Below are positions 1-9,545 of a stretch of 64,000 nucleotides of DNA, piece after piece. Source of the stretch: UBA1847 sp942492205 (GTDB taxonomy: Bacteria; Pseudomonadota; Gammaproteobacteria; Steroidobacterales; Woeseiaceae); the NCBI GenBank assembly GCA_942492205.1, contig CALODT010000001.1, forward strand, positions 2,108,001 through 2,172,000, written 5' to 3'. The translations under genes and the position numbers were made by a program. The notes beneath the pieces are model-generated. The model had not been told where the DNA came from. It saw only the letters and a list, made by a program, of their open reading frames with translations, and did not search any database. Each line of letters begins with the position of its first letter. The first letter of the stretch is position 1.

Positions 1-109
1 TCGAGCCGCTGCCGATCTGCACGTCGTCGCCGATGACCACGTACGGCCCCACCTCGACGTCGCTAGCGAGCTGCGCCTTGTCGGAAATTATCGCTGTTGC
101 ATGAATCAT
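1..109 (-). CDS. lpxA: LpxA, UDP-GlcNAc acyltransferase (5' end only)
   Basis: The first 36 codons read MIHATAIISDKAQLASDVEV and then VGPYVVIGDDVQIGSGS. This is the typical LpxA N terminus, beginning with hexapeptide turns of the left-handed beta helix. The gene runs off the window edge, so the catalytic His is not visible. LpxA makes the first acyl transfer of lipid A synthesis in the cytoplasm. It starts 27 bp after lpxD on the same strand; fabZ, which usually lies between the two, is absent. Confidence 0.85.
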   Translation of the reverse strand, partial: MIHATAIISDKAQLASDVEVGPYVVIGDDVQIGSGS

Positions 110-136
110 GTCATTTAATTCCGGTGGGCCGACGGT

Positions 137-1150
137 TTACCCGCCACCTTTCTCGAGCTTCCTGACTCGTTCGACGAGCGTACCGAGACGACGAAATCGT
201 GCCAGCTGCTTTGCCCAACTTCTCGCATCATCGGCTGGAAAACTTGCCGCATAGGTTCCCGGCTCTTTCACGTCTTTCGACAGGAACGTCTTGGCAGCAA
301 CAATTACATCATCGCAAACGGTGATGTGGCCGACAGCGCCGGACGCACCGGCAAACATGCAACGTTTTCCAATCGTAGTGCTACCCGCGATACCCGTCAA
401 AGCGGCAAGCGCTGTGTGCGCGCCGAGATGTACGTTGTGCGCAATCATGCAGAGATTGTCGATGCGCACGCCGTCCTCGATAACGGTGTCGTCAAGCGCG
501 CCGCAGTCTACCGTCGTGTTGGCACCAATCTCTACGTCGTCACCGATGCTCACGCCCCCGAGCTGCGGCACCTTGACCCAGCCGTCGGACGTCATCGCGT
601 TGCCGAAACCATCCGCGCCTATAACCACGCCCGGGTGAAAGAGGCCGCGCGCGCCAATCACGACGGAGCGCGCCAGCGTGACGTTGGCAATGAAGCGACA
701 GTCCTCGCCAATCCTGCAGTCCGGTCCAATAACGGTGCCCGGTCCGACGTAGACGTTTTCGCCTATCTCGCTTCGCTCGCCGATAACAACATGCGCGGCG
801 AGGTGCGCGCTATCGGCGACACGTGCATCATCTGCAACAACCGCGGTGGAATGTTTCCCCGGGGCGAACGCCGGCGGCGGGCATATCACCGCTGCCATCT
901 GCGCGTAACAGGCGTAGGGATCATCGTGAATGAGGGCGGCCACTGGCGACAACTCGGCGTCCGCGGCCCGCACGATGACCGCCGCCGCCCGGGTCCCGGC
1001 AAGCTCTGCCCTGAACGCCGGGTTCGAGAGAAAGGTCAGTGACGCGGGAGTCGCACTGGACAAGGAAGAAACACCCTCCACCACGATATCCGGGTCGCCG
1101 ATCAACTCGCAGCCGAACTGCGTTGCAAGCGCTCCGAGGCTGATCGGCAT
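137..1150 (-). CDS. lpxD: LpxD, UDP-3-O-acylglucosamine N-acyltransferase
   Basis: LpxD adds the second acyl chain (from acyl-ACP) in lipid A synthesis. The 337-residue length is normal. An N-terminal uridine-binding domain (about 1-100) is followed by a hexapeptide-repeat beta helix (about 105-290) and a short C-terminal helix (ARFRRLGTLVERVRKLEKG). The conserved motif IDNLCMIAHN places the catalytic His at residue 238, next to the expected GADGFG loop at 179-184. It lies between skp and lpxA in the usual bam-skp-lpx operon. The call is firm. Confidence 0.97.
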   Translation of the reverse strand: MPISLGALATQFGCELIGDPDIVVEGVSSLSSATPASLTFLSNPAFRAELAGTRAAAVIVRAADAELSPVAALIHDDPYACYAQMAAVICPPPAFAPGKHSTAVVADDARVADSAHLAAHVVIGERSEIGENVYVGPGTVIGPDCRIGEDCRFIANVTLARSVVIGARGLFHPGVVIGADGFGNAMTSDGWVKVPQLGGVSIGDDVEIGANTTVDCGALDDTVIEDGVRIDNLCMIAHNVHLGAHTALAALTGIAGSTTIGKRCMFAGASGAVGHITVCDDVIVAAKTFLSKDVKEPGTYAASFPADDARSWAKQLARFRRLGTLVERVRKLEKGGG

Positions 1151-1177
1151 CGGTCTGAAGCCTGCGCTAACGAGGCT

Positions 1178-1717
1178 CTAGCGCGCGCCCGCCGCCTGGT
1201 GGTTGGCCTCTACGGCACGCAGGACGGCCTCCGTGATGTTTACCGCACCGCTGGCAAATAACACACCGTCACCGACGATCAGGTCGTATCCCTGCGCCTC
1301 TGCGAAGTCCTGTACTTCCTTCAGCATGGAGCGCTGCAGGACGCCGTACTCTTCATTCTGTCGCAGATTGAGATCTTCGCGAAACTCACTCTGTAAACGG
1401 GCCACTTCGCGCTGCAGGTCACGCAGATCTTTCTCGGCGTTACGACGCTCGGTCTCACCCATGACGGCGAAGTCCTTCTGAGCCTTGGTGGTCAGCTCCT
1501 CGAATTCCTTCTGCTTGGCGAGGAACTCTCGTTGCCTCGGCGCAAACTCTTCCTGCAAAGCGTCCATTGCAATCTTCGTTTGCGGTGCGCGCTCGATCAG
1601 TGCCGGCAAATTGACGACCCCGATCTTCGTTTCCTGCGCTGCGGCCGGCAGTGCAAATGCACAAACCAGCGCTACGCCCAAACCTGCTTTAACCATCTGT
1701 CGCTTTACAAAACTCAT
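1178..1717 (-). CDS. skp: Skp/OmpH periplasmic chaperone
   Basis: Skp is a trimeric periplasmic holdase that keeps outer-membrane proteins soluble on their way to BamA. The 179-residue protein has a signal peptide with cleavage after ALPAAA and a KIGVVN strand. A long charged coiled-coil arm follows (about 50-130, rich in E, K, Q and R), and then a short beta segment (YDLIVGDGVLFASG). It sits 14 bp downstream of bamA, as in most gammaproteobacteria, so the two are presumably co-transcribed. Confidence 0.93.
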   Translation of the reverse strand: MSFVKRQMVKAGLGVALVCAFALPAAAQETKIGVVNLPALIERAPQTKIAMDALQEEFAPRQREFLAKQKEFEELTTKAQKDFAVMGETERRNAEKDLRDLQREVARLQSEFREDLNLRQNEEYGVLQRSMLKEVQDFAEAQGYDLIVGDGVLFASGAVNITEAVLRAVEANHQAAGAR

Positions 1718-1731
1718 AAACTTTCCATTCC

Positions 1732-4110
1732 TTAAAACGCTTGTCCAATGGAGAACTGGAATCGTTCCAATTCGTCTCCGTAATACCTGTCGTTGCCGTC
1801 ATACACATTGAGCGGGTAGGCGTAACTGAAGCGGAACAGGCCCAGAGGGGCGAGCCACTGGACGCCAATTCCCACCGATGTGCGTAAATCATCAAGATCG
1901 GGTTCATACAAAACCGGGCTGCCAAGCCTGTCGGTAAACGATACTTCGCCCGTGTTAAACACGTTGCCTACATCGTAGAACAGACTGGCGCGCGCCTGGC
2001 TGGCCCATTTGTCGGGAAGCGGAAGTATAAGCTCTAGCTGACTCGCAACCAACACGTTACCGCCATATGGGCGACCGAAGCTGTCCCGGGGGCCAAGATA
2101 GGATTCCTTGAAGCCCCGCACCGACTGGGGCCCGCCGCCATAAAATTGCTTGTACGGCGGCAACGCGGTGGTGTCGCCGATGCCCTCACCAATGCCCAGC
2201 TCGGTGTTCAGGCGCACAACCCACTTGCTCGTGATCGGGAAGTACTTTGTGAAGCTGTAGCGTGCCTGGTAGTACTCGACATCGCTGCCGGGAACTGCCA
2301 TGGAGAGAAACAACTGCTGGCGCGTACCGCGATTGGCAAAAAGCGAGCGATTTCGACTGTCGTACGTCCAACCCGCGATCAGTTCGAAAGTGTCAAATTC
2401 GGTACCGAATATGCTGCCGGCGGTGCCGAGATTCTCGACGAACTGATTGCCGTTGTTGGAAACCCAGTCCTGTGCCTGCTGCGTGCTGTTGAAGGACGAC
2501 ACGAGCTCGGAGTGCTGGAAGGTCCCGCCAAAGGATATTGTCTGGTACTCGGTAATCGGATAACCGTAGTCAACCGTCGCGCCTGCGCTGGTCGTCGAGA
2601 AGTCCGAAGCCGCGGAGGTAAATTGCGTGATGTCGCGATAGTTGACGCTGATGGTGCGCCGGATGCCATCCATGGATCGATACGGGTCCGTATGCGACAG
2701 GCTATAAAGCTTCTGGAAACGACCTGAATTAAGCTCGAGTGCGACGCGATTGCCGGAGCCCAGGAAGTTCGTGTGCACGATGCTGCCGTTCAGCAGCAGC
2801 TTCTGCGACTCCGAATAACCCACGCCACCTGAAAACTGGCCGGGCATTCGGTATTCGAGATCGAAATTGACGTCAACCAGGTCCGGACTTCCCGGTACAG
2901 GCTGATTGCCGACTTCGGCACTCTCGATAAACGGCAGGCGCTGCAACCGCACCTTGGAGCGGTCGATCAGCGAATTCGACAGATACGATCCCTCCATCTG
3001 TCGCATTTCCCGTCGCAGCACCTCGTCATCGATCTGGTCTACGCCATTGAAGTTGATGCGTCGCACATAGACGCGATTCTGCGGATTGACGTAGAACGTC
3101 ACCGACGCTTCTTTGCTTTCGTGATCGAGTTCCGGCACAGGTTCGATCTCTGCATTCGCGTAACCCTCCTCGCCGAGACGAAAGGCCATGAGATCGCTGG
3201 TCTGCGTCAGTGCCCGCTGATTGAATACGGCACCTGGCTTGGTGAGGATCAGGCCACGGAGAAACTGTTCGGGAATAACCATCTCGCCAACCAGCTTGAC
3301 CTCCGAGATCGTATACAGGTCGCCTTCCTTGATGCCGATCGTAACGAAGATATCCTTCTTGTTCGGTGAAATTGCCACCTGCGTCGAGTCAACCTTGAAG
3401 TCGGCGTAGCCGCGGTCCATGTAGAAGGACCGCAGGACTTCCAGGTCGCCTTCCAGTGCCTCTTTGGCATAACGATCGTCCTGGCGAATCCAGGACAGCC
3501 AGTTGGCGGTGTCGAGCGTAAACCCTTCGCGGATCTCGTCGTCGTCGAACGTCTCATTGCCAACAATATTGACCTGGCGAATCTTGGCGCGGTCGCCTTC
3601 CTTTACGTTGACCTTCACACGTACCGTATTGTTGGGACGATCCGTAATCTCGGTATCGATCGAAACACCGTATTTGCCGCGATCGTAGTATTGCTCGCGA
3701 AGGAACATCTCTACATTGTCCAGTACCGAACGATCAAAGGTACGACCACGGGCCAAGCCGACGTTGCGCAGCGATTCCATCAGGTCCTCGGTCTTGATGT
3801 CTTTGTTGCCTTCGAGTTCGAAACTCTCGATCGACGGACGCTCCTTGACCACGATGACCAGCGTATCGTCGTCGCGACGCATCTCGATATCGTCGAACAG
3901 GTTCTGGCCGTACAGCGCCCGGATGGCTTCGCCTATGCGGTTGGCATCGACAGTGTCGCCAATGTTAACCGGCAAATAGTTGAATACCGTGCCTTCGGAA
4001 ATGCGCTGCAAGCCCTCGACGCGCATGTCTTTCACGACGAATTCGCCGGCCGCGAAAGCGCTCATGGGCAGTACCAGCAACAAAGCGAGTAGTGTATTTC
4101 TCATTGGCAA
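1732..4110 (-). CDS. bamA: BamA, outer-membrane protein assembly factor
   Basis: BamA is the essential core of the Bam complex that inserts beta barrels into the outer membrane. The 792 residues comprise a signal peptide (cleaved near AFAA), five POTRA domains (about 22-420) and a 16-strand Omp85 barrel. The barrel carries the invariant VRGF motif at 664-667 and ends in an aromatic C-terminal residue (FQFSIGQAF). The upstream neighbour is rseP and the downstream neighbour is skp. Two Met codons (MPM) lie close together; the second would also serve as start. The frame is intact. Confidence 0.97.
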   Translation of the reverse strand: MPMRNTLLALLLVLPMSAFAAGEFVVKDMRVEGLQRISEGTVFNYLPVNIGDTVDANRIGEAIRALYGQNLFDDIEMRRDDDTLVIVVKERPSIESFELEGNKDIKTEDLMESLRNVGLARGRTFDRSVLDNVEMFLREQYYDRGKYGVSIDTEITDRPNNTVRVKVNVKEGDRAKIRQVNIVGNETFDDDEIREGFTLDTANWLSWIRQDDRYAKEALEGDLEVLRSFYMDRGYADFKVDSTQVAISPNKKDIFVTIGIKEGDLYTISEVKLVGEMVIPEQFLRGLILTKPGAVFNQRALTQTSDLMAFRLGEEGYANAEIEPVPELDHESKEASVTFYVNPQNRVYVRRINFNGVDQIDDEVLRREMRQMEGSYLSNSLIDRSKVRLQRLPFIESAEVGNQPVPGSPDLVDVNFDLEYRMPGQFSGGVGYSESQKLLLNGSIVHTNFLGSGNRVALELNSGRFQKLYSLSHTDPYRSMDGIRRTISVNYRDITQFTSAASDFSTTSAGATVDYGYPITEYQTISFGGTFQHSELVSSFNSTQQAQDWVSNNGNQFVENLGTAGSIFGTEFDTFELIAGWTYDSRNRSLFANRGTRQQLFLSMAVPGSDVEYYQARYSFTKYFPITSKWVVRLNTELGIGEGIGDTTALPPYKQFYGGGPQSVRGFKESYLGPRDSFGRPYGGNVLVASQLELILPLPDKWASQARASLFYDVGNVFNTGEVSFTDRLGSPVLYEPDLDDLRTSVGIGVQWLAPLGLFRFSYAYPLNVYDGNDRYYGDELERFQFSIGQAF

Positions 4111-4158
4111 CAGTTCATCGGCAATAGTTCATCGGCAGTGATTTTTCGTCGGACCCGG

Positions 4159-5514
4159 TCAACCCAGGATTCTCGCTATGTCGTTGTAAAAGGCAAAACT
4201 CATCAGTAACAGGAGAGCAAAAATACCCACCTGCTGTCCAAGCATCTGCGCACGCTCTGTCATAGGGCTGCCCTTGACCATCTCCACGAGCTGATAAACG
4301 ATCTGGCCGCCGTCGAGAACAGGGATCGGCAACAAGTTCAGCACACCCAGACTAATGCTGACCACGGCCAGGAAACTCAGGAAATAGCTTGCGCCGCGCT
4401 GCGCGGACTCGCCGGCGATCTGACCGATGTTGATAGGCCCGCTGATGTTCTTGATGGACACGTCGCCCGTGACCATACGGCTCAACATGCGCACCGTAAA
4501 CAACGTTGACGACCACGTCTTCTTGGCGGCTTCGTTTAGCGACTCCAGCGGCGAATAGCTGCGACGAACGTAATAGTCCGACGACGTCTGCGGCAGACTG
4601 ATTCCCAACAGCCCTCGCTGCTCGCCGTCGACCTCGTGCGCACCGAGACGCACATCGACGCTCGCGGTTCGCCCGTCACGCACATATTCGACGGTGACGC
4701 GCTCATTGGCCAGCGGCCCCACGACCGCAACCAGGTCAGAAAAGGTCTTGGTTCGAACGCCATCGACGGCGACGACACGATCCCCAATCCGGAGACCCGC
4801 CGCCTCGGCCGCGCCATCGGGCGACAGGCTGCCAACCTCGGCGGGCGGCTGCCAGACCTCGAAACCCAGCCCTTCGAACAGCAGGCCTGGCTCCGTCAGG
4901 CGCGTCCGGTCAGCGCCTACCTCGATGACGGTATCTCGGACACGACCCGATTCACTCTCAAGCGTTAGCGGAACCTTGCCGTCAATCGTCATGTTCTCGA
5001 GAATCTGAACCAGGGTTGATTCCCAGTCGGACGTTGCGACGTCGCCCACGGCGACGATCTTGTCGCCGAAGGTCAATCCGGCTTTGTCGGCGTAGGAGTC
5101 GGGAGTGACGTCACCGACTGCCGGCTTCAGCATCATGACGCCACCCGACAGCAGCACCCAGTAGGCTAGAATCGCGAATGCAAAATTGAACGCGGGGCCG
5201 GCCAGCAGGACAGCGATGCGCGCCGGGATGGGGCGGTGATTGAAGGCGCGGCCCTCATCTTCGGGATCGATCGGACCTTCGCGGCTGTCGAGAAACCGGA
5301 CGTAGCCGCCCAGCGGGATAGCCGAAACACAATACTCCGTCTGGTCAGGTCCGGAGGTGCGCATCCATATCGGCTTGCCGAAGCCAATGGAGAAACGCAG
5401 CACCTTCATGCCGGCCCAGCGCCCGACGATGTAGTGGCCAAACTCGTGCACGGCAACCAGGACACTGATTGCGGCGATGAATGCCAGTATGCTGATAAGC
5501 GCGTTACCCATCAT
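4159..5514 (-). CDS. rseP: RseP, site-2 intramembrane zinc protease
   Basis: RseP cuts membrane-embedded RseA in the sigma-E envelope stress cascade and clears signal-peptide remnants. The zinc motif HEFGH is at 23-27 in the first membrane helix, and the third ligand is in the LDG motif at 400-402. Two periplasmic PDZ domains lie between (about 120-300). At 451 residues the length is standard. The gene lies between cdsA and bamA. The 155 bp upstream hold no dxr gene, which is found here in Pseudomonas. Confidence 0.96.
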   Translation of the reverse strand: MMGNALISILAFIAAISVLVAVHEFGHYIVGRWAGMKVLRFSIGFGKPIWMRTSGPDQTEYCVSAIPLGGYVRFLDSREGPIDPEDEGRAFNHRPIPARIAVLLAGPAFNFAFAILAYWVLLSGGVMMLKPAVGDVTPDSYADKAGLTFGDKIVAVGDVATSDWESTLVQILENMTIDGKVPLTLESESGRVRDTVIEVGADRTRLTEPGLLFEGLGFEVWQPPAEVGSLSPDGAAEAAGLRIGDRVVAVDGVRTKTFSDLVAVVGPLANERVTVEYVRDGRTASVDVRLGAHEVDGEQRGLLGISLPQTSSDYYVRRSYSPLESLNEAAKKTWSSTLFTVRMLSRMVTGDVSIKNISGPINIGQIAGESAQRGASYFLSFLAVVSISLGVLNLLPIPVLDGGQIVYQLVEMVKGSPMTERAQMLGQQVGIFALLLLMSFAFYNDIARILG

Positions 5515-5669
5515 TAGCCATGATTCCTGATCTGGTCATACGCTTGCTCGTCGACGCCCGGGCAAATGGCGAGGTTTTTGGCCCTTCAGGTATGTGACTG
5601 ACAGTGGCCGGGGCAGTTCCTCGTGTTCGTCGACGTTAGACGATCCACACTGAATGCACGATGAATACC

Positions 5670-6458
5670 TCATCCGAGCAACCCCAGCCAGCTTATGCCC
5701 AGCGCGAAAAGCGGTGCTGCGGCCGCAACGCTGTCAACACGATCGAGAATTCCGCCGTGGCCAGGAAACAACTTGCCGCTATCCTTGAGCCCGGCCGTGC
5801 GCTTGAACATGCTCACCGTGAGGTCACCGACGATCGACAAAGCCGCGACCGCCAGGCAAAACGGCACCAGCACGGCGAACGGTGAACTGGTCCATTGCGC
5901 GGCAGCAACCGCCAGCAGCGCCACCAGCAGCAAACCGCCGAATACGCCTTCCCAGGTCTTGCCGGGGCTGATACGTGGCGCCAGTTTCACGCGTCCAAAA
6001 AGCTTTCCTGCAAAGAACGCCCCGATATCGGCTGCCCACACAATCAGCAAGGCCAGCAACAGTACTTCCGGACCTTTTCGATACAGCGCTATCAGCGCGA
6101 CGAACAGCGGAACCAGGACGAGTGCACCGGCTGCCCAACGCACGACTGTCGGTATCGGAGTCGGAAAAAACAGGGTCCATACAAACGCGCAGAACCACCA
6201 AACGAAGGCGAGCTGCAATGCCAGATCGGAATACTGCGCCAGCGGGCCGTAAAGGGCGCCGAGCAGCGCGGCCAAGACAACGACGAAACTTACCCGTATA
6301 GCAAGCAACGAACTGCCGAGGAACGCCGACCATTCCCATGCGCCCAGCAGGATCACCGTCGCAATCACCAGCTCGGCAAGTCGAGCCGGCACGACAAACA
6401 GCACGGTGCCGAGGATAGCCAGTGCTATGACAGCAGAAAGGATCCTTGTCCTCAGCAT
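5670..6458 (-). CDS. cdsA: CdsA, phosphatidate cytidylyltransferase
   Basis: CdsA makes CDP-diacylglycerol from phosphatidate and CTP in the inner membrane, the branch point of phospholipid synthesis. The 262-residue protein has about eight hydrophobic segments. The C-terminal family signature is complete: FKRTAGLKDSGKLFPGHGG followed by ILDRVDS. The start overlaps the end of uppS by 7 bp, indicating translational coupling. The 155-bp gap after it (5515-5669) holds no gene that I can recognise. Confidence 0.96.
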   Translation of the reverse strand: MLRTRILSAVIALAILGTVLFVVPARLAELVIATVILLGAWEWSAFLGSSLLAIRVSFVVVLAALLGALYGPLAQYSDLALQLAFVWWFCAFVWTLFFPTPIPTVVRWAAGALVLVPLFVALIALYRKGPEVLLLALLIVWAADIGAFFAGKLFGRVKLAPRISPGKTWEGVFGGLLLVALLAVAAAQWTSSPFAVLVPFCLAVAALSIVGDLTVSMFKRTAGLKDSGKLFPGHGGILDRVDSVAAAAPLFALGISWLGLLG

Positions 6459-7192
6459 TGCGTCGCCGCCACTTGCTCGCCGGTGTGCCCAAATCTCCGT
6501 TGTTTCTGTGAGAAAAACTGCAAGGCCCTGTCAAACTCCTGCTCGTCGAAATCCGGCCACAGCACATCGGTGAACCAGAGCTCGGCATACGCGAGGTTCC
6601 ATAGCAGGAAGTTGCTGACGCGCTGTTCCCCGCCAGTTCGGATCAACAAGTCGAGTTCCGGACAATCTGCCAATTGCATCTCCGATGCGAACGCCTGCTC
6701 GTCAATATCGTCGGCGCGCAATTCACCGCGCTCGACTCGTGCAGCGAGTGACTTCGTCGCATGCAAGATATCCCATCGCCCACCGTAGGCGGCTGCGATG
6801 TTCAACAGCAGCCCCGTGTTACCGGAAGTGCGCTCTTCAGCCGCGGCAAACATCTTCACCAGGCGCGGTTGCAGGAGTTCCCGCGCGCCGATCAGCCGCA
6901 GCCTTACATTGTTACGATGCAGCTCATCCACTTCTCGTCGCAGGGCCTCGACAAACAGCGTCATCAGGCTGCGTACCTCTTCCTCCGGACGGGCCCAGTT
7001 CTCGCTGCTGAATGCGAACAGGGTCAGGGCCTCGACCCCTCGCCTGACGGCCTGCTCGACCGTCGTCCGCACTGCCTTGACGCCTGCCCTGTGGCCTGCG
7101 TGACGTGCTTTCTGGCGTGCCCGTGCCCAACGGCCATTGCCGTCCATGATGACGGCGACGTGTCTGGGCATATTTGCGGCTTTGGCGTCCAC
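6452..7192 (-). CDS. uppS: UppS, undecaprenyl diphosphate synthase
   Basis: UppS is a cis-prenyltransferase that builds the C55 carrier lipid for peptidoglycan and O-antigen. The diphosphate-binding motif MDGNGRWA is at 16-23. SSENW (near residue 69) and the C-terminal DLLIRTGGEQRVSNFLLW block are both present. The length of 246 residues is normal. The gene lies 20 bp after frr and overlaps cdsA. Confidence 0.96.
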   Translation of the reverse strand: MDAKAANMPRHVAVIMDGNGRWARARQKARHAGHRAGVKAVRTTVEQAVRRGVEALTLFAFSSENWARPEEEVRSLMTLFVEALRREVDELHRNNVRLRLIGARELLQPRLVKMFAAAEERTSGNTGLLLNIAAAYGGRWDILHATKSLAARVERGELRADDIDEQAFASEMQLADCPELDLLIRTGGEQRVSNFLLWNLAYAELWFTDVLWPDFDEQEFDRALQFFSQKQRRFGHTGEQVAATQC

Positions 7193-7212
7193 GGCGATTG
7201 CTTGGCGGTCGC

Positions 7213-7770
7213 TCAGACCTCCATCAGCTCCGCTTCTTTTTCGGTCAGGACCTTGTCGATCTCGGCAATGTATTTGTCCGTGATGCCCTGAATATCACTC
7301 TCGGCCCGACGTTCTTCGTCTTCGCCGATCATTTTCTCCTTGAGCAACTCCTTGACGTCATGGAGTGCGTCACGGCGGATATTGCGAATCGCAATTCGAC
7401 CGCCCTCGGCCTCGTTGCGCACCACCCTGATCATATCCTTGCGCCGCTCTTCGGTGAGCGCCGGCAGCGGTACGCGAATTACGGTGCCTGCCGAAGCCGG
7501 ATTCAATCCAAGATCCGATCCCATGATGGCCTTTTCGATCGGCTGCACCATGTCTTTCTCCCACGGCGTGATAATCAGCGTCCTGGAGTCTTCAACACCT
7601 ACGTTTGAAACCTGGTTGAGCGGTACCGGGCTACCGTAGTACTCGACGGTGATGTGATCGAGCAGGCTGGTATGCGCCCGGCCGGTGCGGATCTTGGTCA
7701 GATCCTGCTGCAAGGAAGCGACACTCTTGGCCATACGTGTGGCCGCGTCTTTCTTGATTTCATCCAACAC
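7213..7770 (-). CDS. frr: Ribosome recycling factor
   Basis: RRF, with EF-G, splits post-termination ribosomes. The 185-residue protein shows the N-terminal helix, the KIRTGRAHTSLLD segment, and the C-terminal long helices (EERRKDMIRVVRNEAEGG, RRDALHDVKELLKEK). The order pyrH-frr-uppS is conserved in many proteobacteria. Confidence 0.96.
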   Translation of the reverse strand: MLDEIKKDAATRMAKSVASLQQDLTKIRTGRAHTSLLDHITVEYYGSPVPLNQVSNVGVEDSRTLIITPWEKDMVQPIEKAIMGSDLGLNPASAGTVIRVPLPALTEERRKDMIRVVRNEAEGGRIAIRNIRRDALHDVKELLKEKMIGEDEERRAESDIQGITDKYIAEIDKVLTEKEAELMEV

Positions 7771-7819
7771 GATTCTTGCCCTCTGTTGTTCTCATGATTT
7801 ACCGACGCCGGGGCGGCAA

Positions 7820-8542
7820 TCAGGCGGTAACCAGCGTGCCAACATTCGCGCCCGAGATTGCCTTGACGAGCGCATTGCTGCGCGTCAGATCAAAAACGCG
7901 CAGCGGAATATTGTTATCCCGGCACATGACGATTGCCGTGGCATCCATGACCGACAGCTTGTCCGCCAGCACCTTATCGTAAGAGACTGTGCCGTAGCGT
8001 TTGGCATCGGCATTGGCCATCGGATCGTCATCATAGACGCCGTCGACCTTGGTCGCCTTCAGCAGCACGTCGGCACCGATCTCGATGGCGCGCAGGCTTG
8101 CGGCCGTATCGGTCGTAAAGAACGGATTGCCGGTGCCAGCCGCGAGAATCACAACCCGGCCTTTCTCGAGGTGGCGCACAGCGCGACGTCGGATGTAATC
8201 CTCGCAGACATCGTGAATCTGCAATGCCGACATGACACGCGCATAGACATCGAGCGATTCCAACGCGTCCTGGATCGCCAGCGCATTCATGACGGTCGCC
8301 AGCATGCCCATGTAATCGCCGGTCACGCGATCCATTCCGGCGCGTGCGAGCCCGGCGCCACGGAATATGTTACCGCCGCCGATGACAATCGCGATTTCGA
8401 CGCCGGTCTCCCTGGCCGTGGCGATTTCCGCCGCAATGCGCTGAATGACCTTCGGTTCGATGCCGTAATCCAGTTCACCCATCAGCGCCTCGCCGCTGAG
8501 TTTTAGCAATACGCGTCGGTATTGAACCGGACTGTCACTCAT
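7820..8542 (-). CDS. pyrH: PyrH, UMP kinase
   Basis: PyrH phosphorylates UMP to UDP and belongs to the amino-acid-kinase fold. The N-terminal LLKLSGEAL strand-loop and the glycine loop GGGNIFRG at 55-62 are intact, as is the UMP-binding segment around DYMGMLATVMNALA. At 240 residues the length matches the family. It follows tsf after 118 bp that probably carry its own promoter. Confidence 0.96.
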   Translation of the reverse strand: MSDSPVQYRRVLLKLSGEALMGELDYGIEPKVIQRIAAEIATARETGVEIAIVIGGGNIFRGAGLARAGMDRVTGDYMGMLATVMNALAIQDALESLDVYARVMSALQIHDVCEDYIRRRAVRHLEKGRVVILAAGTGNPFFTTDTAASLRAIEIGADVLLKATKVDGVYDDDPMANADAKRYGTVSYDKVLADKLSVMDATAIVMCRDNNIPLRVFDLTRSNALVKAISGANVGTLVTA

Positions 8543-8607
8543 ACATTGGCCTCTTCTCAGTCACGCCCTGGGGCTGACGGCCGTTGATTCTAACGCAAAC
8601 CCCATCT

Positions 8608-8631
8608 GTCTTCATTAAGGGTCTTCATTAA
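8608..8631. repeat. 11-bp tandem direct repeat upstream of pyrH
   Basis: GTCTTCATTAA occurs at 8608-8618 and again at 8621-8631, with a 2-bp spacer. It lies in the 118-bp gap between tsf and pyrH, upstream of the likely pyrH promoter. It could be an operator or chance; nothing else in the gap identifies it. Confidence 0.5.
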
Positions 8632-8660
8632 TATCAATGACTTACAATAAGTTCCTAAAG

Positions 8661-9542
8661 TCAGTCGTCCTTCTTCGCGTCTTCGATCTGCTTCATGACC
8701 TCGTCTGCGAAATTCTCCGTCTTCTTTTCGATTCCCTCGCCAACCTCGAATCGAGTAAACGACACGACGTTTGCCCCGGCACTTTTCAGCAGCTGCCCGA
8801 CGGACTGTTTGTCGTCTTTGACGAACGGTTGGCCAATCAGCGTAATTTCCTTCAGGAACTTGCTGATTCGGCCACCGATCATCTTCTCGATGATCTCGGG
8901 CGGCTTACCCGATTCCTTGGCCTGCTCGGTAAAAATGCGCTTCTCTCGTTCGAGCGTCTCGGCCGGAACGCCAGACTCGTCGATGCAGGTCGGGTTGATG
9001 GCGGCAACGTGCATCGCGATATCACGAGCCAGAGCCTCATCACCACCCTGAAGTGCGACGATGGCACCAATGCGCGCGCCATGAGCGTAGTAGCCGATCG
9101 GTCCATCATTCTCAATGATCTCGGCGCGACGTACCGATATGTTCTCGCCAACTTTCTGCACCAGCTCTGTGCGGGCCTGCTCAATTGTCGAATCCCCGAT
9201 TGACGCATTCGCCAGTTCGTTGGTATCCGTAACGCCGGAAGAAAGGGCCGCATCGGCAACCGCTTCGGCAAAGCCGATAAAGTTTTCGTCCTTGGCGACA
9301 AAATCGGTCTCGGAATTCACCTCGGCAATAACAGCCTTGCTACCGTTTGCCCGAATGACAACCCGACCGTCGGCAGCCACCCGGCTGGCCTTCTTGTCCG
9401 CTTTTGCCTGACCCGACTTCCGTAGCGCTTCAGCTGCGGCATCCAGGTCGCCGTTCGTCTCGACGAGTGCTCTCTTGCACTCCATCATGCCCGCACCGGT
9501 GCGCTCGCGCAGTTCCTTCACCAGAGATGCTGTGACAGTCAT
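8661..9542 (-). CDS. tsf: Elongation factor Ts
   Basis: EF-Ts is the guanine-nucleotide exchange factor for EF-Tu. The family signature LRERTGAGMMECKRAL is at the N terminus, and the second signature (VIAEVNSETDFVAKDENF) lies near residue 75. The protein has 293 residues. It starts 3 bp after the rpsB stop, unusually tight for this pair, so it is probably translated by coupling to rpsB. Confidence 0.97.
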   Translation of the reverse strand: MTVTASLVKELRERTGAGMMECKRALVETNGDLDAAAEALRKSGQAKADKKASRVAADGRVVIRANGSKAVIAEVNSETDFVAKDENFIGFAEAVADAALSSGVTDTNELANASIGDSTIEQARTELVQKVGENISVRRAEIIENDGPIGYYAHGARIGAIVALQGGDEALARDIAMHVAAINPTCIDESGVPAETLEREKRIFTEQAKESGKPPEIIEKMIGGRISKFLKEITLIGQPFVKDDKQSVGQLLKSAGANVVSFTRFEVGEGIEKKTENFADEVMKQIEDAKKDD

Positions 9543-9545
9543 CGA

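Noticed and set aside
326..1042. Long open frame on the plus strand opposite lpxD
   Set aside because: It is a shadow of lpxD with Arg-rich, Pho-less composition and no domain; the same holds for the plus-strand frames opposite bamA, uppS, dinG-like and fleQ.
5515..5669. Possible dxr remnant between rseP and cdsA
   Set aside because: No frame of these 155 bp shows Dxr motifs; it is too short and has stops in all frames.
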